DNA of 64,000 nt from the NCBI RefSeq assembly GCF_014692875.1, contig NZ_CP061171.1:1922001-1986000 (forward strand), written 5' to 3'. The notes under the pieces are model-generated. The model worked only from the letters and a program-made list of their open reading frames with translations. It was not told the DNA's origin and did not search any database. Source of the stretch: Pedobacter riviphilus (GTDB taxonomy: Bacteria; Bacteroidota; Bacteroidia; Sphingobacteriales; Sphingobacteriaceae). Positions 1-9,802 of this stretch are shown here, piece by piece; positions within the stretch are counted from its first letter, which is position 1, and every line of letters begins with the position of its first letter. The translations under genes and the position numbers were made by a program.

Positions 1-2
1 AT

Positions 3-353
3 GATTTAGTTTGCGGCAGTATCATTATGTGTACTAATGGTATTATACAGGGGCACTTAATTGCCACTAATGCGCATTATCTTAAAAATTCTCCGGCTAA
101 ATTTTTGGTTGATGAAATTAGTGAGTTAGGTCGTAAATGGAAGATGAAATACTACCATTTAGGTGGTGGGCTTGGTTATAAAGAAGATTCGCTCTTAGAA
201 TGGAAACTGGGCTTTTCGAATATGGTTTTAGATTATTACAGTTGGCGTTTTATTGCCAATAAAGCTGTTTATAACCAGTTAGTAGAAAAATCGGGTAACC
301 AAATACATACAAATGCTGACTTTTTTCCCCTTTATAGAATGATACCTCAATAA
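3..353 (+). CDS. FemAB/GNAT-like acyltransferase, C-terminal part
   Basis: The frame is open from base 3, so this is the last 116 residues of a gene that begins left of the window; the ATG at 27 is internal. The fragment carries a CTNG...GHLIATN stretch and a YYHLGGGLG motif, typical of the C-terminal half of FemAB-related GNAT proteins, which transfer aminoacyl or acyl groups onto peptidoglycan precursors or surface-polysaccharide sugars. It ends 31 bp before the CapD-like dehydratase, so a role in surface-glycan modification is likely. The family is inferred from motif style; the exact substrate cannot be read. Confidence 0.7.
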   Translation, partial: DLVCGSIIMCTNGIIQGHLIATNAHYLKNSPAKFLVDEISELGRKWKMKYYHLGGGLGYKEDSLLEWKLGFSNMVLDYYSWRFIANKAVYNQLVEKSGNQIHTNADFFPLYRMIPQ

Positions 354-384
354 ATTTTAAACAAACATTTAATGATTCTCAATT

Positions 385-2313
385 ATGAAAAAGTTCTTCT
401 TTCCAGATAAAGCACACTCAAGGTGGTTAATTTTATTGATTGATCAGATGATCGTTGTATGGACATTGTTTATATCCATTGTATTAACGAATACATTAAA
501 CTATACCGAGGTTTTTAACTCAGGCAATGCTATTTATGTGGCCCTTTATTGTTCCATCGCGGCAGGTGTTTTTATTTCTTTAAGAATACACACCGGTATT
601 ATCCGTTATTCCAATACCGAAGATATTTTAAGGGTTTTCCTTGCAGTTTTTGTAACCAGCTTACTCTTTGTTGGTGTAAATAAAATACTTTCGCAACGCT
701 TTCAGTTGCTTTGGCATCTAATGGATAAAGCATTGATATTGAATTTTTTTATCTCCTCATCGCTGCTGATTCTTATGCGTATTTTAGTAAAAGGAGTATT
801 TTTCTTTTTTAAAGAACTCAAATCGGAAGCTAAAGAGAATATTCTGATCTACGGATCGGAAAAAAAAGCAATCTTGATCAAGAACGCAATAGAACAGAAT
901 GAAGATTCGAATCTGAATATTATCGGCTTTATTGACGATAACAGAGACCGCGTTGATAAATACCTCGAGCAGAAAAAAGTATACCATTCTTGTTCTGTTG
1001 AGCTATTAAAAGAGAAACACAATATAAAAAAGATACTTTTTGCGGAAGATGCGCTAAACACTTTAAACAAAAAGAAAATTATCGATATCTGTGTTAATAA
1101 GGGGATTAAGGTAATTATGGTGCCACCATCAGATAAATGGCTGTATGGTAAGTTAGATTCGCACCAATTACGCGATCTGAAAATTGAAGATCTGTTGGAA
1201 CGTGAACCGATTAAGCTCAATAACAAGAATATCCTGAAAGATTTAAGTGGTAAATGTATTTTGGTTACAGGCGCTGCAGGTTCCATCGGATCGGAGATTG
1301 TTCGACAGGCCTTACAGTATAATCCTAAATCGGTAATCCTTTGCGATCAGGCAGAAACACCGCTTCACGATTTAAAACTCGAACTGGAAGATAACTTCCA
1401 GAACTTAAATGTAAAGATATTTATGGCCAATGTGCAGAATATAAACCGGATCAGAACGTTATTCGAACTTTATAAACCTGAAATTGTTTTCCATGCTGCG
1501 GCTTATAAACATGTTCCTATGATGGAGAATAATCCAGCTGAGGCTATTTTAACCAATGTACTGGGCACTAAAAACATGGCCGATATATCAGTAGAATTTG
1601 GCGTAGAAAAGTTTGTAATGATCTCTACCGATAAAGCTGTTAAGCCAACAAATGTAATGGGGGCATCCAAACGTTTGGCCGAAATTTATATTCAATCGCT
1701 AAACAGTCCGGAAGTTATTTCAACAGACGAAATTACCACCCAAGCTTCACGAACCCGCTTTGTAACTACCCGTTTTGGAAATGTTTTGGGTTCAAATGGC
1801 TCTGTAATCCCAAGATTTAAAAGCCAGATAGAAAAACGAGGACCTATTACAGTAACCGATCCGGAGATTACCCGCTACTTTATGACTATTCCAGAAGCAG
1901 TTCAGTTGGTAATGGAAGCTGGGGCAATGGGCAAAGGAGGAGAAATATATCTTTTCGATATGGGAAAACCAGTTAAGATTGTCGATTTGGCTGTAAATAT
2001 GATCAGATTAGCAGGTTTAACACCTTATGTAGATATAGATATTGTATATACAGGTTTAAGGCCAGGGGAGAAGTTATATGAAGAACTTTTGCTTATAGAT
2101 GAAGAAATTATACCTACCCATCATCCAAAAATTAAAATATCGAAGAAAGTAGCTTATAACTATTTGTACGTTAATCAGATTATTAAAGACTTGATTGTGT
2201 TGAATAACGATGGCAACGATCTGAATATGGTAAAGAAAATGAAAGAAATTATACCCGATTATGTTAGTAATAACTCAAGGTTTGAAGAATTAGATCTGTT
2301 GGTTGCCAATTAA
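385..2313 (+). CDS. CapD/WbpM-type nucleotide-sugar 4,6-dehydratase, membrane-anchored
   Basis: A 642-residue protein with four predicted membrane helices in residues 15-135, a CoA-binding-like Rossmann domain (about 145-260) and an SDR catalytic domain from about 290. The NAD-binding TGAAGSIG motif lies near 295. The catalytic STDKAVKPTNVMGASK segment lies near 414-429; Met replaces the usual SDR Tyr, the S/T-M-K arrangement known for large WbpM-type enzymes. These act at the inner membrane on UDP-GlcNAc-type sugars to give 4-keto-6-deoxy intermediates for capsule or O-antigen. With the upstream FemAB-like gene it forms the end of a polysaccharide locus. Family is certain; the exact sugar is not. 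Confidence 0.9.
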   Translation: MKKFFFPDKAHSRWLILLIDQMIVVWTLFISIVLTNTLNYTEVFNSGNAIYVALYCSIAAGVFISLRIHTGIIRYSNTEDILRVFLAVFVTSLLFVGVNKILSQRFQLLWHLMDKALILNFFISSSLLILMRILVKGVFFFFKELKSEAKENILIYGSEKKAILIKNAIEQNEDSNLNIIGFIDDNRDRVDKYLEQKKVYHSCSVELLKEKHNIKKILFAEDALNTLNKKKIIDICVNKGIKVIMVPPSDKWLYGKLDSHQLRDLKIEDLLEREPIKLNNKNILKDLSGKCILVTGAAGSIGSEIVRQALQYNPKSVILCDQAETPLHDLKLELEDNFQNLNVKIFMANVQNINRIRTLFELYKPEIVFHAAAYKHVPMMENNPAEAILTNVLGTKNMADISVEFGVEKFVMISTDKAVKPTNVMGASKRLAEIYIQSLNSPEVISTDEITTQASRTRFVTTRFGNVLGSNGSVIPRFKSQIEKRGPITVTDPEITRYFMTIPEAVQLVMEAGAMGKGGEIYLFDMGKPVKIVDLAVNMIRLAGLTPYVDIDIVYTGLRPGEKLYEELLLIDEEIIPTHHPKIKISKKVAYNYLYVNQIIKDLIVLNNDGNDLNMVKKMKEIIPDYVSNNSRFEELDLLVAN

Positions 2314-2446
2314 TTACCGTAAAAACACCCTATTAATATTATTATATTTTTTTTCTATAAATAATTATTAAATTGCATTAATAGTAATAGTCGTCCCTGA
2401 TTGTTGATGGAATTTAAAGGTTTTATTTTAAATTAAATTAACTGCT

Positions 2447-2863
2447 ATGAGTTTAAATATAGGCCAAGTTCTTGAGCGTGTTGTACGCAGAGACAGAATG
2501 GGAATAAGTGAATTATCCCGAAAATTAAATGTAAGTAGAAGAACTATTTACAATTGGTTTGATCAGAAAAGTCTAAATCCTGAAATTATTTGGAAAGTAG
2601 GTACTGTAATCGGTCACGATTTTTCTGTTGAGTTACCCGAAACTTTTTCTAAAAATAGTCATTACCTTCATGAGGCTTTTGATGCACATACGGAGGATCA
2701 AACCAAAGGTGATGCAAATTCTGTGTACTTTTGGATGAATAAATACATTAAACTGCTCGAAAAATACAACGAAATATTAAGCCATAATAACATAGAAAAA
2801 AATGTTTCAGAAACTGTAGCGCATCACACTATGCCAAGAAATAACAATCGGTCTATTTCTTAA
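2447..2863 (+). CDS. small HTH DNA-binding protein
   Basis: A 138-residue protein. Residues 15-50 form a helix-turn-helix (ISELSRKLNVSRRTIYNWF), similar to HTH_3/HTH_23 type domains, followed by a short region and a polar tail without a recognisable sensor domain. It stands alone, 133 bp after the CapD-like gene, so it could regulate the polysaccharide locus, but this is only inference from position. The ATG at 2447 has no clear Shine-Dalgarno sequence, as usual in Bacteroidota. No homologue of known function is recognised. Confidence 0.75.
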   Translation: MSLNIGQVLERVVRRDRMGISELSRKLNVSRRTIYNWFDQKSLNPEIIWKVGTVIGHDFSVELPETFSKNSHYLHEAFDAHTEDQTKGDANSVYFWMNKYIKLLEKYNEILSHNNIEKNVSETVAHHTMPRNNNRSIS

Positions 2864-2906
2864 GCTGCTGCAGGTATTTTAATTTATCTTAAACCAATAT
2901 CTCCTT

Positions 2907-2938
2907 AAGGTTTACCATTCAGTAACCCCTTTTTTTTT
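2907..2938 (+). terminator. possible intrinsic terminator
   Basis: GGTTTAC (2909-2915) can pair with GTAACCC (2922-2928) with one mismatch, and a run of nine T follows. It lies 45 bp after the HTH gene and before the beta-barrel gene. The stem is short, so the call is weak. Confidence 0.35.
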
Positions 2939-3012
2939 ATAGTACTTCTTTAAACAATCCGCCGTAAACATGTTTTATGGTGATGGATTTCTATTCACAA
3001 AATTTTGAAATC

Positions 3013-3570
3013 ATGAAAACAATTAACGCATTAACTCTACTGTTGCCATTGTTTGCTTTTCAAAGCGCCAAAGCACAATCGCAGGTTTATAGTGGTACTG
3101 GTATCCGGTATTCTGTAGGTATCGAAACAGGTTTAGCCACTGGTTATTTGGCCAAAAAGTACGAGGCACCGCTTGGCGTTTCCGTTCAGGCAGAATTTCC
3201 TATTACCGAAAGCATTTTATATGCCTCGGTAAATACCGGATTCAACAATATTTTTGTAACGGGAAATTACTCCCATCTGGTAGATGATTTACAGCTAGTA
3301 CCAGTTAAAGCAGGTTTAAAATATTTTTACAGAAGTAATCTTTACCTGCAGTCGGAAATAGGTTTTTCCTTCCTTTTAAATAAAACAAATTGTGTTGAGG
3401 GAAAAAAGGCTGCATTTGTATACGCACTGCAGGCAGGAATGATATTTTATCTGCACAACAATAATTACATCGATGCAGGGTTACGCTATGAAAGCAACGG
3501 CAAATTCTATCACTGCGACCATACGAACAACTTTGTTGGCTTCAGAATTGCCTGGGGCTTTAGTTTATAA
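3013..3570 (+). CDS. secreted outer-membrane beta-barrel-like protein
   Basis: 185 residues from the ATG at 3013, which opens a clean signal peptide (MKTINALTLLLPLFAFQSAKA, cleavage before Q). The frame is open further up, to an ATG at 2977, but the extra 12 residues would spoil the signal peptide. The mature part alternates polar and hydrophobic residues and ends in a strand with terminal aromatic/hydrophobic residues (AWGFSL), as in small outer-membrane barrels of the PF13568/OprF-like kind. A pattern like INAGLRYESNGK typical of these barrels is visible near the end. No specific function can be given. Confidence 0.65.
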   Translation: MKTINALTLLLPLFAFQSAKAQSQVYSGTGIRYSVGIETGLATGYLAKKYEAPLGVSVQAEFPITESILYASVNTGFNNIFVTGNYSHLVDDLQLVPVKAGLKYFYRSNLYLQSEIGFSFLLNKTNCVEGKKAAFVYALQAGMIFYLHNNNYIDAGLRYESNGKFYHCDHTNNFVGFRIAWGFSL

Positions 3571-3611
3571 AACGGGTATTCCTAAGTAGTCATCTTTAAT
3601 AAGCTTCATAA

Positions 3612-3911
3612 ATGAAAGCAAGTATACAATACAATACGATGAACGGATTGTGGATTCTCTTTATTGATTGTAAATATGAGGATTCTCCCAAATACATTAG
3701 GATGATTACGAAAATTATAATCAAAATGTTATCTGGAACAGTAATTTCCGGCAATCGGCGAAGGGTAAGATCTGGCAGGCATTACCTGATTCACGAGCAT
3801 GTAGTAGAATTGCATACCGACGAATGGTTTCCACTGGTGCTGGCAAGCGAGAGAAAAGAACTTCTTGAAGGCATCAGATCTATTTTTATGGATATGAGCG
3901 GAAAAAAATAA
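3612..3911 (+). CDS. hypothetical protein
   Basis: A 99-residue ORF without signal peptide, membrane helix or familiar motif. It is basic in the middle (GNRRRVRSGRHYL) and has an HEHVVELHTDEWFPL segment. It sits 41 bp after the beta-barrel gene and is followed 31 bp later by a good terminator, which supports it being the last gene of a real transcript. Not recognised. Confidence 0.5.
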   Translation: MKASIQYNTMNGLWILFIDCKYEDSPKYIRMITKIIIKMLSGTVISGNRRRVRSGRHYLIHEHVVELHTDEWFPLVLASERKELLEGIRSIFMDMSGKK

Positions 3912-3942
3912 TCCGCTCACTTTATTTTATCAAAGATACGGG

Positions 3943-3972
3943 AAGGTTGCTCCGAAAGGAGTAGCCTTTTCT
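3943..3972 (+). terminator. intrinsic terminator
   Basis: A 9-bp stem, GGTTGCTCC (3945-3953) with GGAGTAGCC (3958-3966), two G-U pairs, GAAA loop, followed by TTTTCTTG. It lies 31 bp after the hypothetical gene and closes the plus-strand transcript before the convergent oxidoreductase. Confidence 0.8.
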
Positions 3973-4041
3973 TGTTTCTGGCTTAGTGCAGGCCATTAAG
4001 GTTATAACATAACGTTAAAATCGTGCGTCATTTGATAATCC

Positions 4042-5055
4042 CTAATATTCAATTACAACCTTACCAATTGTTTTTCCACTTTCTAATAAGCGGTGCGCTT
4101 CTTTTAAGTTATTTACAGTAAATTCTTTCAATGTAGTATTCAAGGTAGTTTTAAGCGTACCATTATCAAAAAGCTCGGTAAGTTTATTTAAAATATGGTG
4201 TTGTTCGTCCATATCATCGGTTTGATACATCGAACGGGTGTACATCAATTCCCACGAAAAAGTAACACTTTTATTTTTTAACTTATTCAGCGCAATAGGA
4301 GCGGCAGAGCCAGTAATGGAAACAATATGTCCCTGAGGTTTAATCAGTTCTACTATGGCATCCCAATAACTGTTCAGGTCTACAAAATCGAGAATAAAAT
4401 CCACTTCCTTAAAACCTGCCACACGTACTTCTTCAACCAGATTATTGTGGTTAACCACCACATCGGCGCCCATCGTTTTGCACCATTCTTTGGTTTCTGT
4501 ACGCGAAGCCGTGGTAATTACCTTTAAGCCGCTTACTTTTTTGGCAATTTGTATCGCAATTGAACCCACACCACCAGCACCTCCAATAATGAGTATACTT
4601 TTGCCCTTATCTTTTTGCTCGTTAATGCGGATGCGGTCGTATAACGATTCCCATGCTGTAAGTGCGGTTAAAGGCATAGCGGCAGCTTCGGCATTGCTAA
4701 GTGTACTTGGCTTTAAGCCTACGATTCGTTCATCTATCAATTGATATTCTGCATTACTCCCGCTGCGGGTAAGGTCGCCAGCATAATAAACTGCATCACC
4801 AGGCTTAAAAAAAGTAACTGCCTCTCCAACTGCTTCTACTATTCCGGTCGCATCCCAGCCAATTATTTTCGGCGTTTCCAATACAGTATCTTTAGCACTG
4901 TTCTGGCGTACCTTATAATCTACCGGATTTACACTGATTGCGTTTATCTTAACCAATATATCGCGTCCGCTAGGTTGTGGAACAGCTGTTTCAAATTCGA
5001 TAAAACTTTCATTTTCTATTATGGGCAGTGATGTTTTAAATCCAATTGCTTTCAT
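4042..5055 (-). CDS. zinc-type alcohol dehydrogenase-like / quinone oxidoreductase (MDR)
   Basis: A 337-residue medium-chain dehydrogenase/reductase. The N-terminal GroES-like part has the SVNPVDYKVR motif (residues 42-51) of the quinone-oxidoreductase branch, and the Rossmann domain carries GGAGGVGSIAIQIAK near 158-172, an NADPH-binding motif. No cluster of structural-zinc Cys residues is seen, so despite the usual family name it is probably zinc-free. Such enzymes reduce quinones or reactive enones with NADPH in the cytosol. It is monocistronic, with its own candidate promoter. Confidence 0.88.
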   Translation of the reverse strand: MKAIGFKTSLPIIENESFIEFETAVPQPSGRDILVKINAISVNPVDYKVRQNSAKDTVLETPKIIGWDATGIVEAVGEAVTFFKPGDAVYYAGDLTRSGSNAEYQLIDERIVGLKPSTLSNAEAAAMPLTALTAWESLYDRIRINEQKDKGKSILIIGGAGGVGSIAIQIAKKVSGLKVITTASRTETKEWCKTMGADVVVNHNNLVEEVRVAGFKEVDFILDFVDLNSYWDAIVELIKPQGHIVSITGSAAPIALNKLKNKSVTFSWELMYTRSMYQTDDMDEQHHILNKLTELFDNGTLKTTLNTTLKEFTVNNLKEAHRLLESGKTIGKVVIEY

Positions 5056-5111
5056 GCTTTCTTTTTTATAAATGTACTATCCGTTTTTGTCGATCTACAA
5101 TTTCAATTGAC

Positions 5112-5119
5112 CAAATATA
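5112..5119 (-). promoter_or_regulatory. candidate Bacteroidota -7 element of the MDR gene
   Basis: Read on the minus strand the sequence is TATATTTG, matching TAnnTTTG, 57 bp upstream of the start codon at 5055. A good -33 TTTG is not seen at the right distance. Confidence 0.4.
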
Positions 5120-5174
5120 ACCTGATTTTATCGCCTTTTTTGGAAAAAAAATGCAATTATAGAAAACGATATCT

Positions 5175-7559
5175 CTACAGGGTACGCTTTTTTTCCTCTT
5201 CACTTGCCGAGGTTCTTTTTCTAACGGCAGCTGGGTTACCACCCAATCGGTATGAGAAGCTTAAAGTAACACTGCGTGTGTCACTTTTTTCAGTAAAACC
5301 ATTTTTTTGGTTCTGGTAATCAACGTCAATCCGATAGGCATTACCATAAAAAATGTCGTTTACAGCAAGCCTGAGGGTTCCCTGACCTTTTAATAATGTT
5401 TTACGTAGCCCTGCACTTACATCATACAGCCGGGCAATATGGTAAATACCTTGTATGGTTGGGGAAGAATACCATGCACTTATTTCGGCCTTCAGTCCTT
5501 GTGCCTTGTTAATGGTAAAGGCATGGTTAGAACTTAAATAGATACCCCAAACACGATAATCGTAACGGGCCTGTAAATATCCCGATTTTTCCAGACGATA
5601 AGAACCTTGAACATAATTGTTGATTTCCCACCAGGCAGCTGGCTTGTTGGGAAAGGAGGCTGAAAAACCTATTTCCTGACTCAGATCCAGGTTTCTCTGG
5701 GTATCGTAAAAGAATTTTGAGGTATTATCCTGAACTGTAATATTGCTAAAATAATCAGCCGTCCGCCTTAAATAGAATGAAATATTATATTCTTGTTTAT
5801 AGGTATAACCCAGTTCGCTATTATAAATAAAGGCAGGTTGTAATGCCGGGTTACCCTCCAAATAAGAGTACGGGCTTGTATAGGATTTAAAAGGGTTAAG
5901 CCTCCAGTATTCGGGCCGACTGATCCTTGAATTATAATTGAAATTGATTTCATTGTCTTTATTCATTTTATAAACCACGAAAAGTGTTGGGAAAAGCTTA
6001 AAATAGTTATTCTGATTTTTGGTATTCAATACGATCGATCTGCCATTTGTACGTGTATATTCACCACGCAAACCACCTTCAACACTCCAATTGCCAAAAT
6101 CTCCGGCAAGACTGGCGTAAATGGCCGATACATTTTCTGCATATTCAAACCGGTCGCTGCGATTCGGTATCAATTCGCGACCGCCAGCCGGATTGTTATA
6201 AAAATCAAAATTGTTGCGCGTACGGATACTGCTGTATTTCAGGCCCGATTCAAATGTCCATTTCTTCCAGAACTTATCGGTATAATCCAGTTTTCCGGAA
6301 TAGATATCAATATTCTGATTGGAAGGTGTAAAGATATGATAACTATCGGGTAGCAAACTACCGCTACCTAATGTTCCATATGTGTCTACCTGTTGGCTAT
6401 TTTTGTTCTGATAAGGTACATAATCAATATCTACATTAATATTCCTGCCATTCGTATCCAATTTAATTTTATAGTTGATATTAAAGCTATACTGATATGC
6501 TTTTCCGTTAGAAAAGTTCTGGGTATGTAAGATAGAATCAGGCATAACTGCATGATTATTAATAACAGTAGTTAATATATTGTTCGGCCTGCTGTTGCTG
6601 CCGTTGTAACCATTTATCAAAATACCGATCACCTGTTTATCGGTAAGGTTGTAATCGGCGCCAATTTTATAACTATTAGCATTTCCCTGGCGCAAGCCTG
6701 ATTTTTCATTCCTCCAATCAGAATAACTACCCGGAGCATTATAAATGATGTATTCACTTTCGGTATGGTCTTTTTTACGTCGGTTATACCCATAACTGCC
6801 ATAAACATTCAATTTGTTTTTGCGGTAGTTGAATACCATACTCGGGCTATAGCTACCATACGTTGATTGTGTGTAAGCACCTGAAAGTACGATGTTAAAC
6901 CCGTCGCCTTTTGGTTTTTTGGAAATAATATTGATTACTGCACCACCCTGAGCATCATACCGGGCGGTGGGGTTAGCAATAATTTCTATTTTTGCAATAT
7001 TATCCGAAGGTAAGCTACGAAGATAAGCAGCCAGATCTTCGCCAGATAATCTGATTGGCTTATCGTCCATATAAATTACTACGTTTTTATTATTTGCCGT
7101 TACTCCGCCATCAAAACGTGTTTGTACGCCAGGTGCTTTACTAAGCGCATCCCATACTGTTGCTCCACTTGCCACGATGCTATTTTCGACATTAAATATT
7201 ACCCTGTCTATTTTTCTTACAATAAGCGGTTTTGAAGCCGATACCGTTACCTGATCCAGGGTCTTATCGTCACTGATCATCATGAGGGTGACTGAATCCA
7301 TCGGTAAATTTATCAGTTTGCTTATATCCTTATATCCAACGGCTTTCAACATTAAAATATAATCGCCTTTTAAAGACTGCTGGAAACTAAACAAACCATT
7401 TTTTGAAATTTGGACCGCTAACGTCGAGTCTGCACGACGCAGGTTAATGCTTACCCCATCAATCGGTTCGCCGTTTTTATCGGTTACCAAACCTTTACGT
7501 AATTGCGCCAAAGTAATAAGGGGGAAAAGGGAAAGAAGGACAAGGATTAACTTTTTCAT
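5175..7559 (-). CDS. TonB-dependent-receptor-like outer-membrane beta-barrel protein
   Basis: 794 residues. Residues 1-18 are a signal peptide (MKKLILVLLSLFPLITLA). A carboxypeptidase-regulatory-like domain follows (about 20-95), then a plug domain (about 105-215, with IDRVIFNVENS and TARYDAQGGAVINIISKKP) and a large barrel of the OMP_b-brl_3 type (PF14905-like) with many N/Y-rich strands. The plug and barrel mark it as a TonB-linked outer-membrane transporter, not a SusC: no SusD gene is adjacent. The two-component pair on the opposite strand starts 109 bp away and may control it. Substrate unknown. Confidence 0.88.
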   Translation of the reverse strand: MKKLILVLLSLFPLITLAQLRKGLVTDKNGEPIDGVSINLRRADSTLAVQISKNGLFSFQQSLKGDYILMLKAVGYKDISKLINLPMDSVTLMMISDDKTLDQVTVSASKPLIVRKIDRVIFNVENSIVASGATVWDALSKAPGVQTRFDGGVTANNKNVVIYMDDKPIRLSGEDLAAYLRSLPSDNIAKIEIIANPTARYDAQGGAVINIISKKPKGDGFNIVLSGAYTQSTYGSYSPSMVFNYRKNKLNVYGSYGYNRRKKDHTESEYIIYNAPGSYSDWRNEKSGLRQGNANSYKIGADYNLTDKQVIGILINGYNGSNSRPNNILTTVINNHAVMPDSILHTQNFSNGKAYQYSFNINYKIKLDTNGRNINVDIDYVPYQNKNSQQVDTYGTLGSGSLLPDSYHIFTPSNQNIDIYSGKLDYTDKFWKKWTFESGLKYSSIRTRNNFDFYNNPAGGRELIPNRSDRFEYAENVSAIYASLAGDFGNWSVEGGLRGEYTRTNGRSIVLNTKNQNNYFKLFPTLFVVYKMNKDNEINFNYNSRISRPEYWRLNPFKSYTSPYSYLEGNPALQPAFIYNSELGYTYKQEYNISFYLRRTADYFSNITVQDNTSKFFYDTQRNLDLSQEIGFSASFPNKPAAWWEINNYVQGSYRLEKSGYLQARYDYRVWGIYLSSNHAFTINKAQGLKAEISAWYSSPTIQGIYHIARLYDVSAGLRKTLLKGQGTLRLAVNDIFYGNAYRIDVDYQNQKNGFTEKSDTRSVTLSFSYRLGGNPAAVRKRTSASEEEKKRTL

Positions 7560-7668
7560 GTTTCAAAACTAAACGTCCAGCATGTAAAGCAAGGTTAATC
7601 TCAGTTAAATATGGTTAAATTTTGCGCTCATTCTTCCATTGATAAAATGATTTGTTCAATTTAGAGGG

Positions 7669-9123
7669 ATGAAATGGCTTACGTCCAGATATGTTCTTCC
7701 TTTGGCGGTAATTACACTGATCATTAGTCTTTGCCTCCAATGTGCATGGATACGGCAACTGTATATGGCGCAAAAGAAATCCGTTGCCACGGTACTCGAA
7801 TCCATCGTTAGTGATGCTTCGAGGCGGATAACCTATCAGAGTATTGCCAAAGGGCACGAGAAAAGCATCCGTTTTCAGCAGTTTTTCCTTTCGCCGGAGT
7901 GGCTAGCGCTCAGGCAGGCTTTTGATGACCTAAAGGTGGATAACCTGCGTAGCCAGTTCCATTATGGAATTACCAATGATAGCTCTGTGGTGGAAATGAA
8001 AATGTCGTTCCTGAACGATCTCAAAAAGAAAATGGGCCATCGCTCTACCGCTGTTACCAATGGCAAATCACAGCGGGAAGTTTTGTTGCAAGATCAGCGC
8101 GACCTGAAAGTGATGGACAGTTTGGTGAACCATCGCCTGGATTTATTGGGGGTTCATATCGATAGAAGTTATGCACTTTACGATTATTCTGTCGGGAAAT
8201 TGGTAAAAGGCAAGGCGATTTCTAATGCTTCATCTGCTTTCGTTAGTGGGAAATATACTTATAATCTTAAGTTTCAGAACAGGTACCAGCTAGTGGTTCC
8301 AACCATAATCTGGTTGGTCATTTATCAGATGAAGTATTACCTTATTTCGTCGTTTATGATGCTGGTGCTTACGGCAGCAGCCTTTTACCTGCTGATCAGG
8401 CTGATGAAAAACCAGCAGCTTTATGCGCAGGCGAAAATGAGTTTTACCAGTAACATGACGCACGAGCTCCAAACCCCGATCTCAACGATTGCTGTTGCAC
8501 TTGAATCGATCAGCAAATATCATTTAATTGATGAACCCGGAAAGCTGGAGAATTACATCAATATAAGCCGTCACGAATTGCAGCGCTTACAGGCCATGAT
8601 CGAAAAGGTGCTTAAACAGGAGCAGATGGATATAGGAAGAACAAAACTGCAATTCAGTCTGATCGATATTCAATCTTTACTTAAACAGGTAATGCTTTCT
8701 ATGGATATCCAGGTGCGTGAGAAAAATATGGAGCTTATACTTGTTCCTGCTGATGAACCCTATTTTATTAAAGGTGATGCTATGCATATTGCTAATGTAT
8801 GTTATAACCTGATCGATAATGCATTGAAATATTCACCTGCACAATCCAGAATTGAGGTGTCTTGCAGTGTTGCTGATCATGAATTAACCATTAGCTTTAA
8901 AGATAATGGTCCGGGGATTAAAGAAATTTATCATCAGCAGGTTTTTGAACGCTTTTTCAGGATTTTTAACCAGGATAATATACATAATGTGAAGGGTTCC
9001 GGCCTGGGGCTTCACTATGTAAAACAGGTGGTATCGCTCCACGGCGGACGTGTTGCATTGCAGAGTAAGATAGCAAAAGGAAGTAATTTTATGATCATTT
9101 TACCATTGTATGAAGAAAATTAA
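7669..9123 (+). CDS. sensor histidine kinase
   Basis: 484 residues: membrane helix 1 at about 9-28, a periplasmic region of about 190 residues, helix 2 at about 223-243, HisKA with phospho-acceptor His265 in SNMTHELQTPIS, and an HATPase_c domain with the N box (NLIDNALKYS), DNGPGIKE and GSGLGLHYV G boxes. It is a membrane sensor that phosphorylates the response regulator encoded by the next gene, which it overlaps by 14 bp. It is divergent from the TonB-type receptor gene, a common arrangement for control of an outer-membrane transporter. The periplasmic domain is not a recognised sensor type. Confidence 0.93.
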   Translation: MKWLTSRYVLPLAVITLIISLCLQCAWIRQLYMAQKKSVATVLESIVSDASRRITYQSIAKGHEKSIRFQQFFLSPEWLALRQAFDDLKVDNLRSQFHYGITNDSSVVEMKMSFLNDLKKKMGHRSTAVTNGKSQREVLLQDQRDLKVMDSLVNHRLDLLGVHIDRSYALYDYSVGKLVKGKAISNASSAFVSGKYTYNLKFQNRYQLVVPTIIWLVIYQMKYYLISSFMMLVLTAAAFYLLIRLMKNQQLYAQAKMSFTSNMTHELQTPISTIAVALESISKYHLIDEPGKLENYINISRHELQRLQAMIEKVLKQEQMDIGRTKLQFSLIDIQSLLKQVMLSMDIQVREKNMELILVPADEPYFIKGDAMHIANVCYNLIDNALKYSPAQSRIEVSCSVADHELTISFKDNGPGIKEIYHQQVFERFFRIFNQDNIHNVKGSGLGLHYVKQVVSLHGGRVALQSKIAKGSNFMIILPLYEEN

Positions 9124-9802
9124 GGTTTTATACGCTGAAGATGAGCCTTTTTTGGCGCGGATAGTACTCGATGGTTTAACCAGCAGTGGTTACGAGGTAA
9201 AACTTGCTGCCGATGGAGCACTTGCCTGGAAACAATTTTTAGCAGAAAAACCTGATATCTGTGTGTTCGATATTATGATGCCTCAAAAGGATGGTTATAC
9301 ACTGGCAGCTGAAATCAGAAAGTCAGATCCCAATGTTCCAATTATATTTTTGAGTGCCAAAGCCCTTACCGAAGATGTGGTAATGGGGTTTAAAAACGGA
9401 GGTAACGACTACCTTAAAAAACCCTTTAGTATTGATGAACTGCTGGTGCGGATGGAATCGCTTTTAAAGAGATTTGGCCCCGTGAATAAGGATGAAAACG
9501 ACGCGAATAAAAAATACCAGTTCAGAAACTGTGAACTCGATCCCATCGCCCAAAAATTAAAAACATCTGTAGACGAATATTCACTTTCTTATAAAGAAAC
9601 AGTTCTGCTCGAATTACTATTGAAAAACCGCAATAACATTTTGGAACGGGAGGATGCTTTGATCAAAATATGGGGCGAAGATAGTTTTTACAACGGTCGC
9701 AGTATGGATGTTTTTATGGCACACCTGCGGAAGCTGCTGAAAAGTGAGCCAGAAATCCAGATCATCAGTTTAAGGGGAGTGGGCTATAAGCTTATCTGTT
9801 GA
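9110..9802 (+). CDS. OmpR-family response regulator
   Basis: 230 residues: receiver domain (1-120) with acidic pocket E10-D11, phospho-acceptor Asp54 in CVFDIMMP, and Lys in LKKPF near 104; C-terminal winged-helix domain (about 135-228) ending with the GVGYKL signature. The ATG at 9110 lies inside the end of the kinase gene, so the pair is translationally coupled. Targets cannot be read, but the divergent TonB-type receptor gene is the obvious candidate. Confidence 0.94.
   Translation: MKKIKVLYAEDEPFLARIVLDGLTSSGYEVKLAADGALAWKQFLAEKPDICVFDIMMPQKDGYTLAAEIRKSDPNVPIIFLSAKALTEDVVMGFKNGGNDYLKKPFSIDELLVRMESLLKRFGPVNKDENDANKKYQFRNCELDPIAQKLKTSVDEYSLSYKETVLLELLLKNRNNILEREDALIKIWGEDSFYNGRSMDVFMAHLRKLLKSEPEIQIISLRGVGYKLIC

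Noticed and set aside
849..1286. 145-residue ORF antisense to the CapD-like gene
   Set aside because: Shadow frame of a well-supported gene; Ser/Phe-rich composition and no motif.
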